From Pseudomonas rhizophila (GTDB taxonomy: Bacteria; Pseudomonadota; Gammaproteobacteria; Pseudomonadales; Pseudomonadaceae): 64,000 bases of DNA. Location of the stretch: NCBI RefSeq assembly GCF_003033885.1, contig NZ_CP024081.1, positions 2,358,227 to 2,422,226 of the forward strand, in the 5' to 3' direction. The notes beneath the pieces were generated by a model, which was not told the DNA's origin, did no database searches, and worked only from the letters and a program-made list of their open reading frames with translations. Each line of letters begins with the position of its first letter. Position 1 is the first letter of the stretch. The translations under genes and the position numbers were made by a program. This document shows, one piece after another, positions 8,089 through 17,881 of this stretch.

Positions 8089-9426
8089 ATGAATCCCAGT
8101 ATCCGGCAGCCTGTCACTGCGGCGCCTCGGCGCCAGGAAGGAGCAGTGAGTGTATTGATGGTGATCGCGTTAATGGCGATTTCCATGATGGCGGCATTGG
8201 CCCTGGATGGCGGACACATGCTGCTGAACAAGACCCGTCTGCAAAATGCCGTGGATGCCGCGGCCCTGAGCGGCGCCAAGACCCTGAGCCAGGTGACGGG
8301 AGGGCTCAACATGGCCAGCACGACTCGGGCCGCTGCCCTGGACACGCTGACACGCAATGCCGACGCTGCGGGCAACGCTGAACTGGCAACCGCTGTCGCC
8401 GGCAACCCGGCTGCGTTCGCCGCAGTGGAGTTGGCCAGCAGCGTTTATGGCCCGTTCTCCTATCCCGGGCCGGCGGATGCCAAATACGTGCGAGTGTCGG
8501 TGTCCAGCTATCGGTTGAGCGGTTTTTTCTGGAGTTTCGTTCAAACGATGGGCAGTGCCGGCCTGGGCAACAAGGCCGTGGCGGCGATCGCCACCGCAGG
8601 CCCCAGCCCGACGGCTCCGTGTGATCTGGCGCCCTTGATGGTCTGCGGCGACACCAGCCAATACGACCCGGCTGCCGGAAATTTCTGGAGTTACCGCTTT
8701 GGCGACCTGACGGTGCTGAAGACGGCCGCGGGCAACACGTCGCCCATTGGCCCGGGCAATTTCCAACTGCTCGATTTCGGCTCCGGCGGCAGTGCTGTGC
8801 GCGAAGACTTGGCGGGCGGCGGTTCGGTCTGCCGCAGTGTCGGGGACAACGTCCAGACCGCACCGGGCAACAAAGCCGGCCCGACTTCCCAGGGCTTGAA
8901 CACGCGATTCGGTATCTATAACGGTCCGGTCAGTTCTTCGGACTATCCACCCGACCTGGTCACCACTTCGAGCAACCCGGCGATGACCTATAACGATTCG
9001 CTCTCCCAGGCGCAATACAAAGGACAGCCCATTACTTCGAGCAACGGCGATCTCTCGGCCGGCGGCGAGGCAATACTGGACTACAACGACTGGCGAACAG
9101 CAGTTGCCGCCTGTGTGGCCGGAGCTGGCAATGGCTGTGAGAGCAACGGGGTTTTCGAACGGCGGATGCTCAAGATCGTGATCGGTGACTGCACCGGCAA
9201 ACTGAGCGGTTCTACCTCGATTCCCGTCCTGGGTTTTGGCTGCTATTTCGTCGTGCAACCGGTGAATGGCGGAGGTTCGGACTCCATCATCTTTGGCCAG
9301 TTCGTCCAGGAATGCGAAGGCGATAATGTGCCCGGCCCCACGCCGGTCAGCGATACCGGGCCGCAGGTCATTCAGCTCTACAAAACCTATCTCAACGGCA
9401 GCGGCACTCCGAGCACCGACTCGTAG
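8089..9426 (+). CDS. tadG: TadG-like pilus-associated protein
   Basis: 445 aa. The N-terminus holds a single hydrophobic helix (about residues 20-42, VSVLMVIALMAISMMAALAL) typical of Flp pilus-assembly TadG-like proteins, followed by DGGHMLLNKTRLQNAVDAAA, the family's signature region. The long C-terminal part is predicted periplasmic with several Cys residues (for example in APCDLAPLMVCGD and GDCTGKL). The ATG at 8089 is chosen over the in-frame start at 7978, because CGAGGG lies 6 nt before it and the upstream start would overlap rcpC. Confidence 0.85.
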   Translation: MNPSIRQPVTAAPRRQEGAVSVLMVIALMAISMMAALALDGGHMLLNKTRLQNAVDAAALSGAKTLSQVTGGLNMASTTRAAALDTLTRNADAAGNAELATAVAGNPAAFAAVELASSVYGPFSYPGPADAKYVRVSVSSYRLSGFFWSFVQTMGSAGLGNKAVAAIATAGPSPTAPCDLAPLMVCGDTSQYDPAAGNFWSYRFGDLTVLKTAAGNTSPIGPGNFQLLDFGSGGSAVREDLAGGGSVCRSVGDNVQTAPGNKAGPTSQGLNTRFGIYNGPVSSSDYPPDLVTTSSNPAMTYNDSLSQAQYKGQPITSSNGDLSAGGEAILDYNDWRTAVAACVAGAGNGCESNGVFERRMLKIVIGDCTGKLSGSTSIPVLGFGCYFVVQPVNGGGSDSIIFGQFVQECEGDNVPGPTPVSDTGPQVIQLYKTYLNGSGTPSTDS

Positions 9427-9434
9427 GAGGCGTC

Positions 9435-9914
9435 ATGAGACTTGCCCATTTCAAACCCGCGCAGGCCCAGCAAGGCGTGGCGCTGGTGGAATTCACCCTG
9501 GTGCTGCCGTTGTTGCTGCTGCTGTTGCTGGCTTTTGGCGAGTTCGGCCGCATGCTCTTCCAATACAACGTGCTGCTACAGGCCAGCCGTGATGCCAATC
9601 GATTCGTCGCCAGCCAGGCCTGGAATACCACCCTGGGCACCATTGCCCTGAACAACACGCTGCAGACCCAGACGAAAAACGTCGCGGTGTATGGCACCCC
9701 GAGCCAGGCCGGCACCGCTGTGGTGGCCGGGTTGACCACGGCTAACGTGGAGGTCGCGGCGGTGGGGGCTGACCATGTGCGTGTCACCATCACCTACACC
9801 TTTTGCCCGGTGATTGGAGCGGGCAATTGCGGCGGAACAATTCCCGGTTTTTTCGGCAGTGCCATTGCGCTGGGTATCCCACTGGTCGCGACCACCGTCA
9901 TGAGGGCGTTGTGA
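9435..9914 (+). CDS. tadE: TadE-like minor pilin
   Basis: 159 aa. It has the TadE N-terminus: a short basic leader, then QGVALVEFTLVLPLLLLLLLAFGEFGRML, in which VEF carries the Glu expected after the TadV cleavage site. The remainder is a small periplasmic domain with two Cys (FCPVIGAGNC). It begins 8 nt after tadG and its stop overlaps the next start (TGATG), implying translational coupling. Confidence 0.9.
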   Translation: MRLAHFKPAQAQQGVALVEFTLVLPLLLLLLLAFGEFGRMLFQYNVLLQASRDANRFVASQAWNTTLGTIALNNTLQTQTKNVAVYGTPSQAGTAVVAGLTTANVEVAAVGADHVRVTITYTFCPVIGAGNCGGTIPGFFGSAIALGIPLVATTVMRAL

Positions 9915-10408
9915 TGAACAACAAGCACATGCAAGGCACCTATATCGTGGAGTTCGCCTTCGTTGGCCTGCTGGTGTTCATCCTGCTGTTTGGCGTGGTG
10001 GAGATGGGCCGGCTGTATTTCACCGCCAATGCCTTGGATGAGGCCGCGCGGCGCGGCGCGCGTCTGGCGGCGGTGTGCAACATCAACGATCCGGTGGTGT
10101 TGCGCCGGGCCATCTTCAACGCCGCGACGGACGCAGGCACCAGCCAATTGATCAGCAGCCTCGCCACCTCGAACCTGGCGCTGACCTATCTGGATGTGAA
10201 CGGCGCGGTGGTGGCGAACCCCGCCGACACGGTCAGCGCCAACGGCTTTCGCGCTATCCGTTACGTCCAGTTGAGCGTGGAGAACTTTGTTTTCAATCTG
10301 TTCATTCCTGGGTTTGGCGTGCCCATTACCTTGCCCACATTCAGGGCGACCTTGCCACGCGAAAGCCTTGGGCGTCATTCCGATTCCGGGGAGATCACAC
10401 CATGCTGA
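9914..10408 (+). CDS. tadF: second TadE/TadF-like minor pilin
   Basis: 164 aa. Its N-terminus QGTYIVEFAFVGLLVFILLF again has the pseudopilin Glu, followed by EMGRLYFTANALDEAARRGAR, close to TadE/TadF proteins. The start at 9914 overlaps the tadE stop by one base; the in-frame ATG at 9803 lies inside tadE and is rejected. Its 3' end overlaps the tadZ start at 10402 by 7 nt. The symbol is by position; TadE and TadF are hard to tell apart by sequence. Confidence 0.82.
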   Translation: MNNKHMQGTYIVEFAFVGLLVFILLFGVVEMGRLYFTANALDEAARRGARLAAVCNINDPVVLRRAIFNAATDAGTSQLISSLATSNLALTYLDVNGAVVANPADTVSANGFRAIRYVQLSVENFVFNLFIPGFGVPITLPTFRATLPRESLGRHSDSGEITPC

Positions 10409-11622
10409 ATACCAGGGAAACTCCACTGTCGACCGTCACCGGCAAAGCCGGGCTGCGGTTACTGATCAGCAGCCGTGACGCTTCGTCCCTGCGCGACTTG
10501 CAATGCGTCTGCCAGCGCATGCCTTGCCTGGAAGTGAGCACGCGCCTGGTGAGCAACGGCCATGTCGATCCGCTCTATGGCCTGGAGCGAATGCCCGATC
10601 TGCTGTTGTTGCGGGTCAGTCACTTGTGGCGCGAAGAGCTGGCGGCGTTGCTGCAGCGGCCTGCCCATGAGCGTCCACCGATGCTGGTGTGCGGTCTGAT
10701 GGGCGAGCAGGAAGGCATGCGGCTGGCAATGCAGGCCGGTGCCCGGGACGTGCTGCCCGAGCCTTTCGCCGAGACGGAACTGGTGGCCGCCCTGAATCGT
10801 CTGGTTGCGGAGGTCCGCGTCGGCCACGGCGCCGAAGGCAAGCTGGTCGCCGTGATCGGCGCCAAGGGTGGTTCCGGTGCAACGCTGGTGGCCTGCAACC
10901 TGGCCCAGCAACTCAGCGCCCAGGCAGGTACCACTCTGCTGCTGGATATGGACCTGCAATTTGGCAGCGTGACCCACTATCTGGATGTGGCCCAGTCCCA
11001 TAGCCATCTGCAAGTGCTGCAACAGGTCGAGGACCTGGACAGTATCGCCCTGCGGGGTTTTTGCAGCCACTTCAGTCCGACCTTGCACGTGCTGGGTGGC
11101 CGTAGCGGCGAGTTGTGCCTGCCACAGGACGCCCAGCCGGAACAACTCGACGCCTTGTTGCAATTGGCCCGTGCCAGCTATGACTGGGTGGTAGTGGACC
11201 TGCCGCGTCAGATCGACCACCTCACCGGCTCTGTGCTGGAGCAGGTCGACCGGGTCTACGTGGTGGTTCAACAAAGCGTCAGCCATCTGCGCGATGCCAG
11301 CGCCCTGGTGCGGATTCTTCGCGAGGACCTGGGCGTGCGCGGGGACCAGTTGCAGGTGGTGGTCAACCGCTATGACAAGGCGGCTGCGGTCAGCCTCAAG
11401 GATGTCGCAGAAGCCCTGCGGTGCACCAACCTGTCGAAATTACCCAATGACTTCAACCTGGTCAGCCAGAGTCAGAACACTGGCGTGCCGTTGGGGCTGC
11501 ATGCGCCGAGGGCGGCCATCACCGTTGCCCTGCGCGATTTGACCGAAGACCTGGTCGGTCACCAGATGGCCGCAGACAAAGGCCTGCTCAAACGTGCCTT
11601 CAACCGTTTTTTCGGGGGATGA
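10402..11622 (+). CDS. tadZ: TadZ/CpaE localisation ATPase
   Basis: 406 aa. The N-terminal part (about residues 13-130) is a degenerate receiver domain, and the C-terminal part is a ParA/MinD-like ATPase with a deviant Walker A, IGAKGGSGATLVACNL (from about residue 151), and LLLDMDLQFGSV. The lack of the usual Lys-Thr pair (GGSGAT in place of GGxGKT/S) is common in TadZ. In other Tad systems the protein marks the pole or site of pilus assembly. The ATG at 10402 gives the usual length; the longer ORF reads through tadF. Confidence 0.9.
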   Translation: MLNTRETPLSTVTGKAGLRLLISSRDASSLRDLQCVCQRMPCLEVSTRLVSNGHVDPLYGLERMPDLLLLRVSHLWREELAALLQRPAHERPPMLVCGLMGEQEGMRLAMQAGARDVLPEPFAETELVAALNRLVAEVRVGHGAEGKLVAVIGAKGGSGATLVACNLAQQLSAQAGTTLLLDMDLQFGSVTHYLDVAQSHSHLQVLQQVEDLDSIALRGFCSHFSPTLHVLGGRSGELCLPQDAQPEQLDALLQLARASYDWVVVDLPRQIDHLTGSVLEQVDRVYVVVQQSVSHLRDASALVRILREDLGVRGDQLQVVVNRYDKAAAVSLKDVAEALRCTNLSKLPNDFNLVSQSQNTGVPLGLHAPRAAITVALRDLTEDLVGHQMAADKGLLKRAFNRFFGG

Positions 11623-11625
11623 CCC

Positions 11626-13059
11626 ATGATCAGCGACTTCCGCAACCGCTTGCGTAAACAGTCCGGTAAACCCGCCATTGAACTGGCTGGCGACAGCCTG
11701 CCGGATCCGACAGAGCAATTGATGGCCTGGGAGCATGCCATCCCCGACGTGCTCTACGAAACCCGTAGTCAGGTCACCCCGGTGGAAGCCCAATGGCGGG
11801 AAAAAATCTACCAGCAACTGCTCAAGGTCATGGACCTGTCCTTGCTCGACTCCCTCGAGCAGGCCGAAGCGGCGAGGCAGATACGCGATATCTGCCAGCG
11901 TTTGCTCGATGAGCATTCGGCGCCGGTAAGCTCCGCCAGCCGTCAGTTGATCATCAAGCAGATCACCGACGAAGTGCTCGGGCTGGGGCCTTTGGAGCCG
12001 TTGCTGGCCGACCATAGCGTGTCCGACATCCTGGTCAACGGTTTCGCCTCGGTCTATGTCGAACGCTTCGGCAAGCTGCAAAGAACCGACGTGCGCTTTC
12101 GCGACGACCAGCATCTGCTGAACATCATTGACCGCATCGTCTCCAGCCTGGGCCGGCGTATCGACGAGTCGTCCCCCCTGGTGGACGCCCGGCTCAAGGA
12201 CGGCTCGCGGGTCAACGCAATCATCCCGCCACTGGCCATCGACGGTCCGAGCATGTCGATCCGTCGCTTTGCCGTGGACCTGCTCAACACCGACAGCCTG
12301 ATCCAGGTGGGCACCATGACCCCGGCCATTGCCTTGTTGCTCAAGGCGATTGTCCGTGGGCGTTTGAACGTGCTGATTTCCGGCGGCACCGGCAGTGGCA
12401 AGACCACCATGCTCAACGTGCTGTCCAGTTTCATCCCTCACAACGAACGCATCGTTACCATCGAGGACTCGGCCGAACTGCAATTGCAGCAACCTCACGT
12501 GGTGCGCCTGGAAACCCGTCCTTCGAACATTGAGGGGCGCGGCGAGGTCAGCCAGCGGGAACTGGTGCGCAACAGCCTGCGGATGCGTCCGGACCGCATT
12601 GTCATCGGCGAGGTGCGCGGCGCCGAAGCGCTGGACATGCTCACCGCCATGAACACCGGCCACGATGGCTCGCTGACCACAATCCACGCCAATACCGCGC
12701 GCGATGCCTTGGGACGAATCGAGAACATGGTGTCGATGACCGGCGCGACTTTTCCGATCAAAGCCATGCGTCAACAAATTGCCTCTGCCATCGATGTGGT
12801 GATCCAGCTGGAGCGTCAAGAAGACGGCAAACGTCGTGTGGTGAGCATGCAAGAGATCAACGGCATGGAAGGGGAGATCATCACCATGACCGAAATTTTC
12901 TCTTTCACGCGCCAAGGCATCGGGGAAAACGGCGAGGTGCTGGGGGATTATCGGCCCAGCGGCATGATCCCGGCCTTTCGCGACGTGTTGGCCAGGCGCG
13001 GCATCGAGTTGCCGCTGACCCTGTTCCGCCCTGAGTGGATGGAGGCTCGGACGTCATGA
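11626..13059 (+). CDS. tadA: Tad pilus assembly ATPase TadA/CpaF
   Basis: 477-aa secretion ATPase of the type II/IV family that powers Flp pilus assembly at the inner membrane. Walker A is [13 protein letters not shown] (about residues 250-262); the Asp box ([10 protein letters not shown]), Walker B ([15 protein letters not shown]) and His box ([13 protein letters not shown]) are all present. It starts 3 nt after tadZ and its stop overlaps the tadB start (ATGA), so the two are probably translationally coupled. Confidence 0.96.
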   Translation: MISDFRNRLRKQSGKPAIELAGDSLPDPTEQLMAWEHAIPDVLYETRSQVTPVEAQWREKIYQQLLKVMDLSLLDSLEQAEAARQIRDICQRLLDEHSAPVSSASRQLIIKQITDEVLGLGPLEPLLADHSVSDILVNGFASVYVERFGKLQRTDVRFRDDQHLLNIIDRIVSSLGRRIDESSPLVDARLKDGSRVNAIIPPLAIDGPSMSIRRFAVDLLNTDSLIQVGTMTPAIALLLKAIVRGRLNVLISGGTGSGKTTMLNVLSSFIPHNERIVTIEDSAELQLQQPHVVRLETRPSNIEGRGEVSQRELVRNSLRMRPDRIVIGEVRGAEALDMLTAMNTGHDGSLTTIHANTARDALGRIENMVSMTGATFPIKAMRQQIASAIDVVIQLERQEDGKRRVVSMQEINGMEGEIITMTEIFSFTRQGIGENGEVLGDYRPSGMIPAFRDVLARRGIELPLTLFRPEWMEARTS

Positions 13060-14042
13060 ACAACATCCCCAGTGAGTTCATCCTGATTTTTCTCGCCATG
13101 GTGTTCATCGCCGTCTTCCTCCTGTCCCAGGGCGTGGTGGTGCCGGTGTTCGGCGAGGCCGGCAAAATGCGCAAGCGCATCCGTGGGCGCCTGCATGTGC
13201 TGGAGAAAGCCAACCATCTGCCCAACATGCAGACCGTGTTGCGGCAGAAGTACCTGACGCGCTTGTCGCCCCTGGAAGCCCGGCTTGAACAATTACCGTT
13301 CATGGCCAACCTGACCCAGTTGATCGAGCAGGCCGGCCACGAATACCGGGCCTACCGGGTAATGGCGCTCGGCCTGGCCCTGGGCGTAGCGGCCGGTGCC
13401 GTGGTGTTGATGTTCTGGCCGGTGTGGTGGATGGCGCTGCTGGCGGCCTTTGCGGTGACCTGGCTGCCGGTGCTGAAGATCATGCGTGATCGTAGCAAGC
13501 GCTTCGCCGCCTTCGAGGAAGGCTTGCCGGATGCGCTGGACGCCATGTGCCGGGCCTTGCGCGCCGGGCACCCGTTCAACGAAACCCTGCGCCTGGTTGC
13601 CGAGGAGCACAGGGGGCCGGTCGCCCAGGAGTTCGGCATGACCTTCGCCGACATCAACTATGGCAACGATGTGCGCCGGGCCATGCTCGGGCTGTTGGAG
13701 CGCATGCCGAGCATGACGGTGATGATGCTGGTGACCTCCATACTTATCCACCGCGAAACCGGCGGCAATCTGACCGAAGTGCTGGAGCGCCTGAGCCGCT
13801 TGATCCGCGGGCGCTTCCGCTTCCAGCGCAAGATCCGGACCTTGTCGGCGGAAGGGCGCATGTCGGCCTGGGTGCTGGTGGCGATCCCTTTCGTGCTGGC
13901 GATCGCCATTGTGCTCACCAGCCCCAGCTACATGCCGGTGCTGATCAACGACCCTATAGGCCACAAGCTGATCATGTTCGCGTTCGGCGCCATGTTGCTG
14001 GGGATTCTCTGGATCCGAAAAATCATCCGGATCCAGGTTTAA
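13056..14042 (+). CDS. tadB: Tad inner-membrane platform protein TadB
   Basis: 328 aa with an N-terminal membrane segment (about residues 6-28), a central hydrophobic pair (about residues 105-145) and two C-terminal segments, plus a type II secretion F domain ([20 protein letters not shown]...). It forms the inner-membrane platform with TadC. The ATG at 13056 overlaps the tadA stop and is preferred to the in-frame ATG at 13035, which would extend further into tadA. Confidence 0.93.
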   Translation: MNNIPSEFILIFLAMVFIAVFLLSQGVVVPVFGEAGKMRKRIRGRLHVLEKANHLPNMQTVLRQKYLTRLSPLEARLEQLPFMANLTQLIEQAGHEYRAYRVMALGLALGVAAGAVVLMFWPVWWMALLAAFAVTWLPVLKIMRDRSKRFAAFEEGLPDALDAMCRALRAGHPFNETLRLVAEEHRGPVAQEFGMTFADINYGNDVRRAMLGLLERMPSMTVMMLVTSILIHRETGGNLTEVLERLSRLIRGRFRFQRKIRTLSAEGRMSAWVLVAIPFVLAIAIVLTSPSYMPVLINDPIGHKLIMFAFGAMLLGILWIRKIIRIQV

Positions 14043-14069
14043 GCGCCCTTGCGGCGAGAGGTATCAGTC

Positions 14070-15035
14070 ATGGATTTTCTGCTCGGGTTGTTCAGTCGGT
14101 TTACGGGAAACGAGGAGGCGGCACGGCTGTTGTTCATCGCCGTGATCGGTCTCAGTACGGTACTGGCGGTCGTCGCCATGATCTTGCTGATGCTCGGCCT
14201 GCAGGACCCGGTGCAACGGCGTCTGGCGCTGATCAAGCGGGGATATTCCGGCAGCACGCAAGGGCAGGAGGCGCCAGGTAACCTGCAACTCTTGCTGGAG
14301 CGGGTCGGCCAGCGGTTCGCAGCGACTGACCCGGCCCAGGCCAGCGCCACCCTGACCCTGCTCACACACGCCGGCTACCGTTCCGCATCGGCGGTGCAGA
14401 TGTACTGGGCCGTGCGCCTGATGCTGCCGTTGCTGCTGCTTGGCGTTACGTTACTGCTGCTGCCGCTGATCAAGGTGTCCTTGATTGTCGGTTTGCTGGT
14501 GGCGACCTTGATGGCGGGTATCGGATGGTTGCTGCCGGCGCTGTACGTCGGCAAGCGCAAGCAGGCGCGACAAGCGCGGCTGCGGGCGGCATTTCCCGAT
14601 GCGCTGGACCTGATGGTGGTGTGCGTCGAGTCAGGCCTGGCCCTGCCCACCACCATAGAACGGGTGGCCGAAGAGATGTCGGTCAGCCAGGTTGAGCTGG
14701 CCGAAGAGCTGGCCCTGGTGAACGCGCAGATCCGCGCGGGTATCACCAGCACCGACGCTCTCAAGCAACTGGCCCTGCGCACCGGCCTGGATGATATCCA
14801 GGGCCTGGTCAGCCTGTTGGCCCAGAGCATCCGCTTCGGCACCAGCGTGGCCGATACCCTGCGTATCTACGCCGATGAGTTTCGTGATCGGCGCACCCAG
14901 GCGGCCGAGGAGATGGGGGCCAAAATCGGCACCAAACTGATCTTTCCGCTGATCTTCTGCCTCTGGCCAAGCTTCTTCCTGGTCGCCATCGGCCCCGCCA
15001 TGATTGGCGTGTTCAGGGCCTTTGGAAATATGTAG
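14070..15035 (+). CDS. tadC: Tad inner-membrane platform protein TadC
   Basis: 321 aa with the same layout as TadB: an N-terminal membrane helix, a central hydrophobic block (about residues 110-155), the T2SF domain with FPDALDLMVVCVESGLALPT, and C-terminal segments (KLIFPLIFCLWPSFFLVAIG). GAGAGG lies 9 nt upstream of the chosen ATG. It is the last gene of the plus-strand Tad operon; palindromes follow. Confidence 0.93.
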   Translation: MDFLLGLFSRFTGNEEAARLLFIAVIGLSTVLAVVAMILLMLGLQDPVQRRLALIKRGYSGSTQGQEAPGNLQLLLERVGQRFAATDPAQASATLTLLTHAGYRSASAVQMYWAVRLMLPLLLLGVTLLLLPLIKVSLIVGLLVATLMAGIGWLLPALYVGKRKQARQARLRAAFPDALDLMVVCVESGLALPTTIERVAEEMSVSQVELAEELALVNAQIRAGITSTDALKQLALRTGLDDIQGLVSLLAQSIRFGTSVADTLRIYADEFRDRRTQAAEEMGAKIGTKLIFPLIFCLWPSFFLVAIGPAMIGVFRAFGNM

Positions 15036-15065
15036 AGGGACATACGGTCCCGGTTGTACAAGCCT

Positions 15066-15154
15066 GTGGCGAGGGAGCCTGCTCCCGCTCGAGCAGCGCT
15101 GCAGCCCCGGTTTGCGGCTGCTGCGCAGCCCAGCGGGAGCAAGCTCCCTCGCCA
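15066..15154. repeat. long inverted repeat downstream of tadC
   Basis: Two 24-nt arms beginning GTGGCGAGGGAGC and ending GCTCCCTCGCCAC match with one mismatch. This is the 'gcgagggagc' palindrome common in fluorescens-group intergenic DNA. It may terminate or stabilise the tad transcript. Confidence 0.75.
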
Positions 15155-15178
15155 CTCAGTCAGGCACACAAGGGTTAT

Positions 15179-15292
15179 GATCGTTCCCACGCTCTGCGTG
15201 GGAATGCATCCCGTGACGCTCTGCGTCACCTTCCAGAAGCGGAACGCGGAGCGTCCCTGGCGACATTCCCACGCAGAAGCGTGGGAACGATC
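15179..15292. repeat. palindromic element (GTTCCCACGC type)
   Basis: GATCGTTCCCACGC at 15179 is mirrored by GCGTGGGAACGATC ending at 15292, with nested smaller palindromes (CCCACGCTCTGCGTGGG, GTGACGCTCTGCGTCAC). The sequence is a known type of dispersed repeat in Pseudomonas, recalled from general knowledge. Confidence 0.7.
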
Positions 15293-15513
15293 GAAGTCCA
15301 TACCCAACCGAACTCCAACGCCCGTGGCGAGAGGGTTGATCCCCGTTGGGCCGCTTAGCGGTCCTGAAACCGGGGATTGGCGTCTCACCCATTGGCCGGA
15401 CCCGCGCAAGACTCAGTTCGCATGGGCGGTTGTTTCCTGAAGGGCTGCGCAGTCCCGCGGGGATAGGGCCCCGCGCCACAAACAGGCGCGTTCAGCTTTA
15501 TGCAAGGCAGAGC

Positions 15514-15583
15514 AAAAGATCGCAGCCTTCGAAAAGGCCTACACCGGATCGGATGTAGGCATTGTCGAAGGCTGCGATCTTTT
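15514..15583. terminator. 18-bp perfect inverted repeat, probable bidirectional terminator
   Basis: The arms at 15514-15531 (AAAAGATCGCAGCCTTCG) and 15566-15583 are exact reverse complements, ending in T4 on both strands. It lies between the convergent ends of tadC and the DUF3613-like gene. Confidence 0.75.
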
Positions 15584-15598
15584 GTTTTCCACTGTGTT

Positions 15599-15868
15599 TC
15601 AGTTGCTGCTGGTGATTTCCCCACCCGAGTCCTGTTCGAAGAATTCCGGGATCGGGTAATTGAAGCTATTGAGCCAGCGCTGCATGGCCAATTCCCGTTC
15701 GGTGGCCGAGGCGGTTTGCAGGTGGGTTGAGGCCACCACCCCGCGAATCTGCAGCTGCATCCAGCTCTCCGTGCCCTGTTGCGCAGCCGAAGAGGGGCCG
15801 GGTTCAATGGCCCAGGCGGTGGCGGACAGGCAAGTCATGCACACGATCAACAGTTGTCTGGTTTTCAT
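15599..15868 (-). CDS. small secreted DUF3613-like protein of the Tad locus
   Basis: 89 aa. A signal peptide (MKTRQLLIVCMTCLSATAWA) precedes a short soluble domain ending in NYPIPEFFEQDSGGEITSSN. I assign it tentatively to DUF3613, small proteins that I recall beside tad genes in pseudomonads; the function is unknown. The ATG at 15868 is used because the longer frame would overlap tadD and lacks a signal sequence. It is the last gene of the rcpA-tadD operon, 22 nt after tadD. Confidence 0.7.
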   Translation of the reverse strand: MKTRQLLIVCMTCLSATAWAIEPGPSSAAQQGTESWMQLQIRGVVASTHLQTASATERELAMQRWLNSFNYPIPEFFEQDSGGEITSSN

Positions 15869-15890
15869 CTCTTGGACTCCTCGTAAGGCG

Positions 15891-16601
15891 CTACTTGACC
15901 GCATCGGATGAGGCGTCGGCCACATCGCTCAAGCGGTTCGCGGGGGATATCGCCCCGGCAGGGGCCGAGCCTCTGATTTTTTCCGCCCGGGCTTGAGCAT
16001 CTGCCACTTGTTTGGGGTTCAGATTGGCCATGTTTGCCAGTTCGGCTGCCTGCTTCCAGTTGTCCTGGTAAATCAGCAGCGTCACCATGTTGAAGGCGGC
16101 CAGCGAGTCTGACTGTCTGAGCTCCATGGCGGTCATGAACTCGAAGCGGGCTTCAGGGATTCGTCGCTGATTGAGATAGACAACTCCCAGGTCATTGCGG
16201 ATTTTTCCTTCGGTGGGGGACATTTTCACAGCGCGCTCAAGGTGTTCGGTGGCGCCAGCATGATCATGCCTGGCGGCAGCCAACTGGCCGAGGCCGTGCT
16301 CGCCATCAGCGGCCAGGCAAGTGCCGAGCAGGCTCTGGTACAACGGCTCTGCCTCGTTACGTCCCATCAGGCGCAGCACTCGCGCCTTGCGCAGGCGGAC
16401 CTGGACCAGATCCTCCGGCAGACCTTCGAGGTTCGCCAGGCTGGCATACAAACGTCCGTCATTGGCCATGTCATCGGCCAGGTTCAGCGCCAGTTCCTGA
16501 TCGGAGCCTGGCTTGATGCAACTGGTCGGACGTGAAGCCACGCCGTTGGTGGCGCAGCCGACCAGCAGCACCGTTGCGGCTATCGCGATCACAGCTTTCA
16601 T
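15891..16601 (-). CDS. tadD: Tad lipoprotein TadD, TPR-containing
   Basis: 236 aa. A lipoprotein signal with lipobox LLVGC (Cys16) precedes TPR-like repeats (about residues 90-190, for example EHLERAVKMSPTEGKIRNDLG and YLNQRRIPEARFEFMTA). In other Tad systems TadD acts as a pilotin-like factor for the RcpA secretin, consistent with its position just downstream of rcpA. The ATG at 16601 is required for the signal peptide to be N-terminal. Confidence 0.88.
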   Translation of the reverse strand: MKAVIAIAATVLLVGCATNGVASRPTSCIKPGSDQELALNLADDMANDGRLYASLANLEGLPEDLVQVRLRKARVLRLMGRNEAEPLYQSLLGTCLAADGEHGLGQLAAARHDHAGATEHLERAVKMSPTEGKIRNDLGVVYLNQRRIPEARFEFMTAMELRQSDSLAAFNMVTLLIYQDNWKQAAELANMANLNPKQVADAQARAEKIRGSAPAGAISPANRLSDVADASSDAVK

Positions 16602-16657
16602 TGAATGTCCCCTCGTATCAGGTTGAACACGTGGACGCTTGCACCTCAGGCCCCGGC

Positions 16658-17881
16658 TCATTGGGACAGCCCGTTACGGTTGTCGAACTCGCCGTTTTCA
16701 AGGAAGTACATGCGGTAGAAGTTCGGGTCGTAATTGCGCAGCTGTTCGCCCGGCAACGTCGGCAGTTGTGCGTCGGCGGCCAACGGTTGGACCAAGTGCG
16801 GCGTGACGATCATCAGCAGCTCGCGTTCTTCGCGATTGATGGAGTTATCGCGAAAGAACGCACCGAGAATCGGAACATCGCCCAACCCCGGTAATTTGTT
16901 CACCTGAGAGGCATTACGCGTGCTGATCAGGCCGCTGATGACAAAGCTTTCGCCATCGGCCAGGGCAATACTGGTATCGGTACGGCGTACGGTGAGCGCC
17001 GGAACCAGCGTGCCAGCGATGTTCACCGCGTTGGTGAAATCCAGTTCACTGACTTCCGGTGCCACCTTGAGCATGATGCGGTTGGTTCCGACGACGGTGG
17101 GCGTCAAGGTCAGACGGATACCGAATTCCTTGTACTCGATGGACACGTTGTCGCTGCCGGCACTGGGCACCGGGATCGGCACTTCGCCGCCGGCCAGGAA
17201 GCTCGCGCTCTGCCCGCTCAGGGCCACCAGGCTCGGCCGCGCCAGGGTGTAGGCAAAGCCACTGCCTTCCAGCGCATTGATCATCAGCAGGGTTTGTCCG
17301 GTGGCAAAGGACAGGTTGAACATGTCGTTGTTGACCGGCAATGAAGGCCGCACCACGCCACCGATGGTGGGCAGGGTTCTCGGCGCGCCGAACAGGAAGT
17401 TGCCACGGCTGCCGAAAATAGAGGTTGAAGCTTCCTTGAGCTTGGTCCGACTGACTTCGACGAAACGGATGTCAGTCTGCACCTGGGCAAGCAGCATGGG
17501 GTCTTCGGAGGGTACGCTCGCGGCGCTGGTCAGTGCCGAGGTGGCTCTGCCTTTGACGAAGATCATGCTCTGGCGGGGGATTTTTGAGCAGGCCGTCCAG
17601 ACCATCAGGCTGGTGGCCCCGGGCGCCAGGCCCGTAAGGATGAAGGCATCGCTGCCGCTGGGTTGCACGTCGGCAATTTTCGGGTCGCCCACTGCCAGCT
17701 TCGTTACGGGGGCCAGGATACGCAATTCGTTCTGAAGCCCTTGGCCAACCTCGAAGGTCGCCGGCAAATTGTCCAACTGAGCACAATTTGCCGTTGCGGC
17801 CTGGGCCGCTTCCAGGCCAAGGCCCATCCAGAACAGACCATGGATCAAGTGCTTTAAAGCGGGCGGGGTACGATAGCTCAT
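16658..17881 (-). CDS. rcpA: Tad secretin RcpA/CpaC
   Basis: 407-aa outer-membrane secretin. It has a signal peptide (about residues 1-28), a pilus/BON-like N-domain (VTKLAVGDPKIADVQPSGSDAFILTG) and the secretin domain (about residues 165-390) with VALSGQSASFLAGGEVPIPV and a C-terminal LLMIVTPHLVQPL. It makes the pore for the Flp pilus together with RcpC and TadD. It is the first gene of a minus-strand operon rcpA-tadD-DUF3613, so the channel part is regulated separately from the pilin and motor operon. Confidence 0.94.
   Translation of the reverse strand: MSYRTPPALKHLIHGLFWMGLGLEAAQAATANCAQLDNLPATFEVGQGLQNELRILAPVTKLAVGDPKIADVQPSGSDAFILTGLAPGATSLMVWTACSKIPRQSMIFVKGRATSALTSAASVPSEDPMLLAQVQTDIRFVEVSRTKLKEASTSIFGSRGNFLFGAPRTLPTIGGVVRPSLPVNNDMFNLSFATGQTLLMINALEGSGFAYTLARPSLVALSGQSASFLAGGEVPIPVPSAGSDNVSIEYKEFGIRLTLTPTVVGTNRIMLKVAPEVSELDFTNAVNIAGTLVPALTVRRTDTSIALADGESFVISGLISTRNASQVNKLPGLGDVPILGAFFRDNSINREERELLMIVTPHLVQPLAADAQLPTLPGEQLRNYDPNFYRMYFLENGEFDNRNGLSQ

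Noticed and set aside
11440..12915. 491-codon minus-strand frame across tadZ and tadA
   Set aside because: Antisense shadow; tadA and tadZ carry all their motifs on the plus strand.
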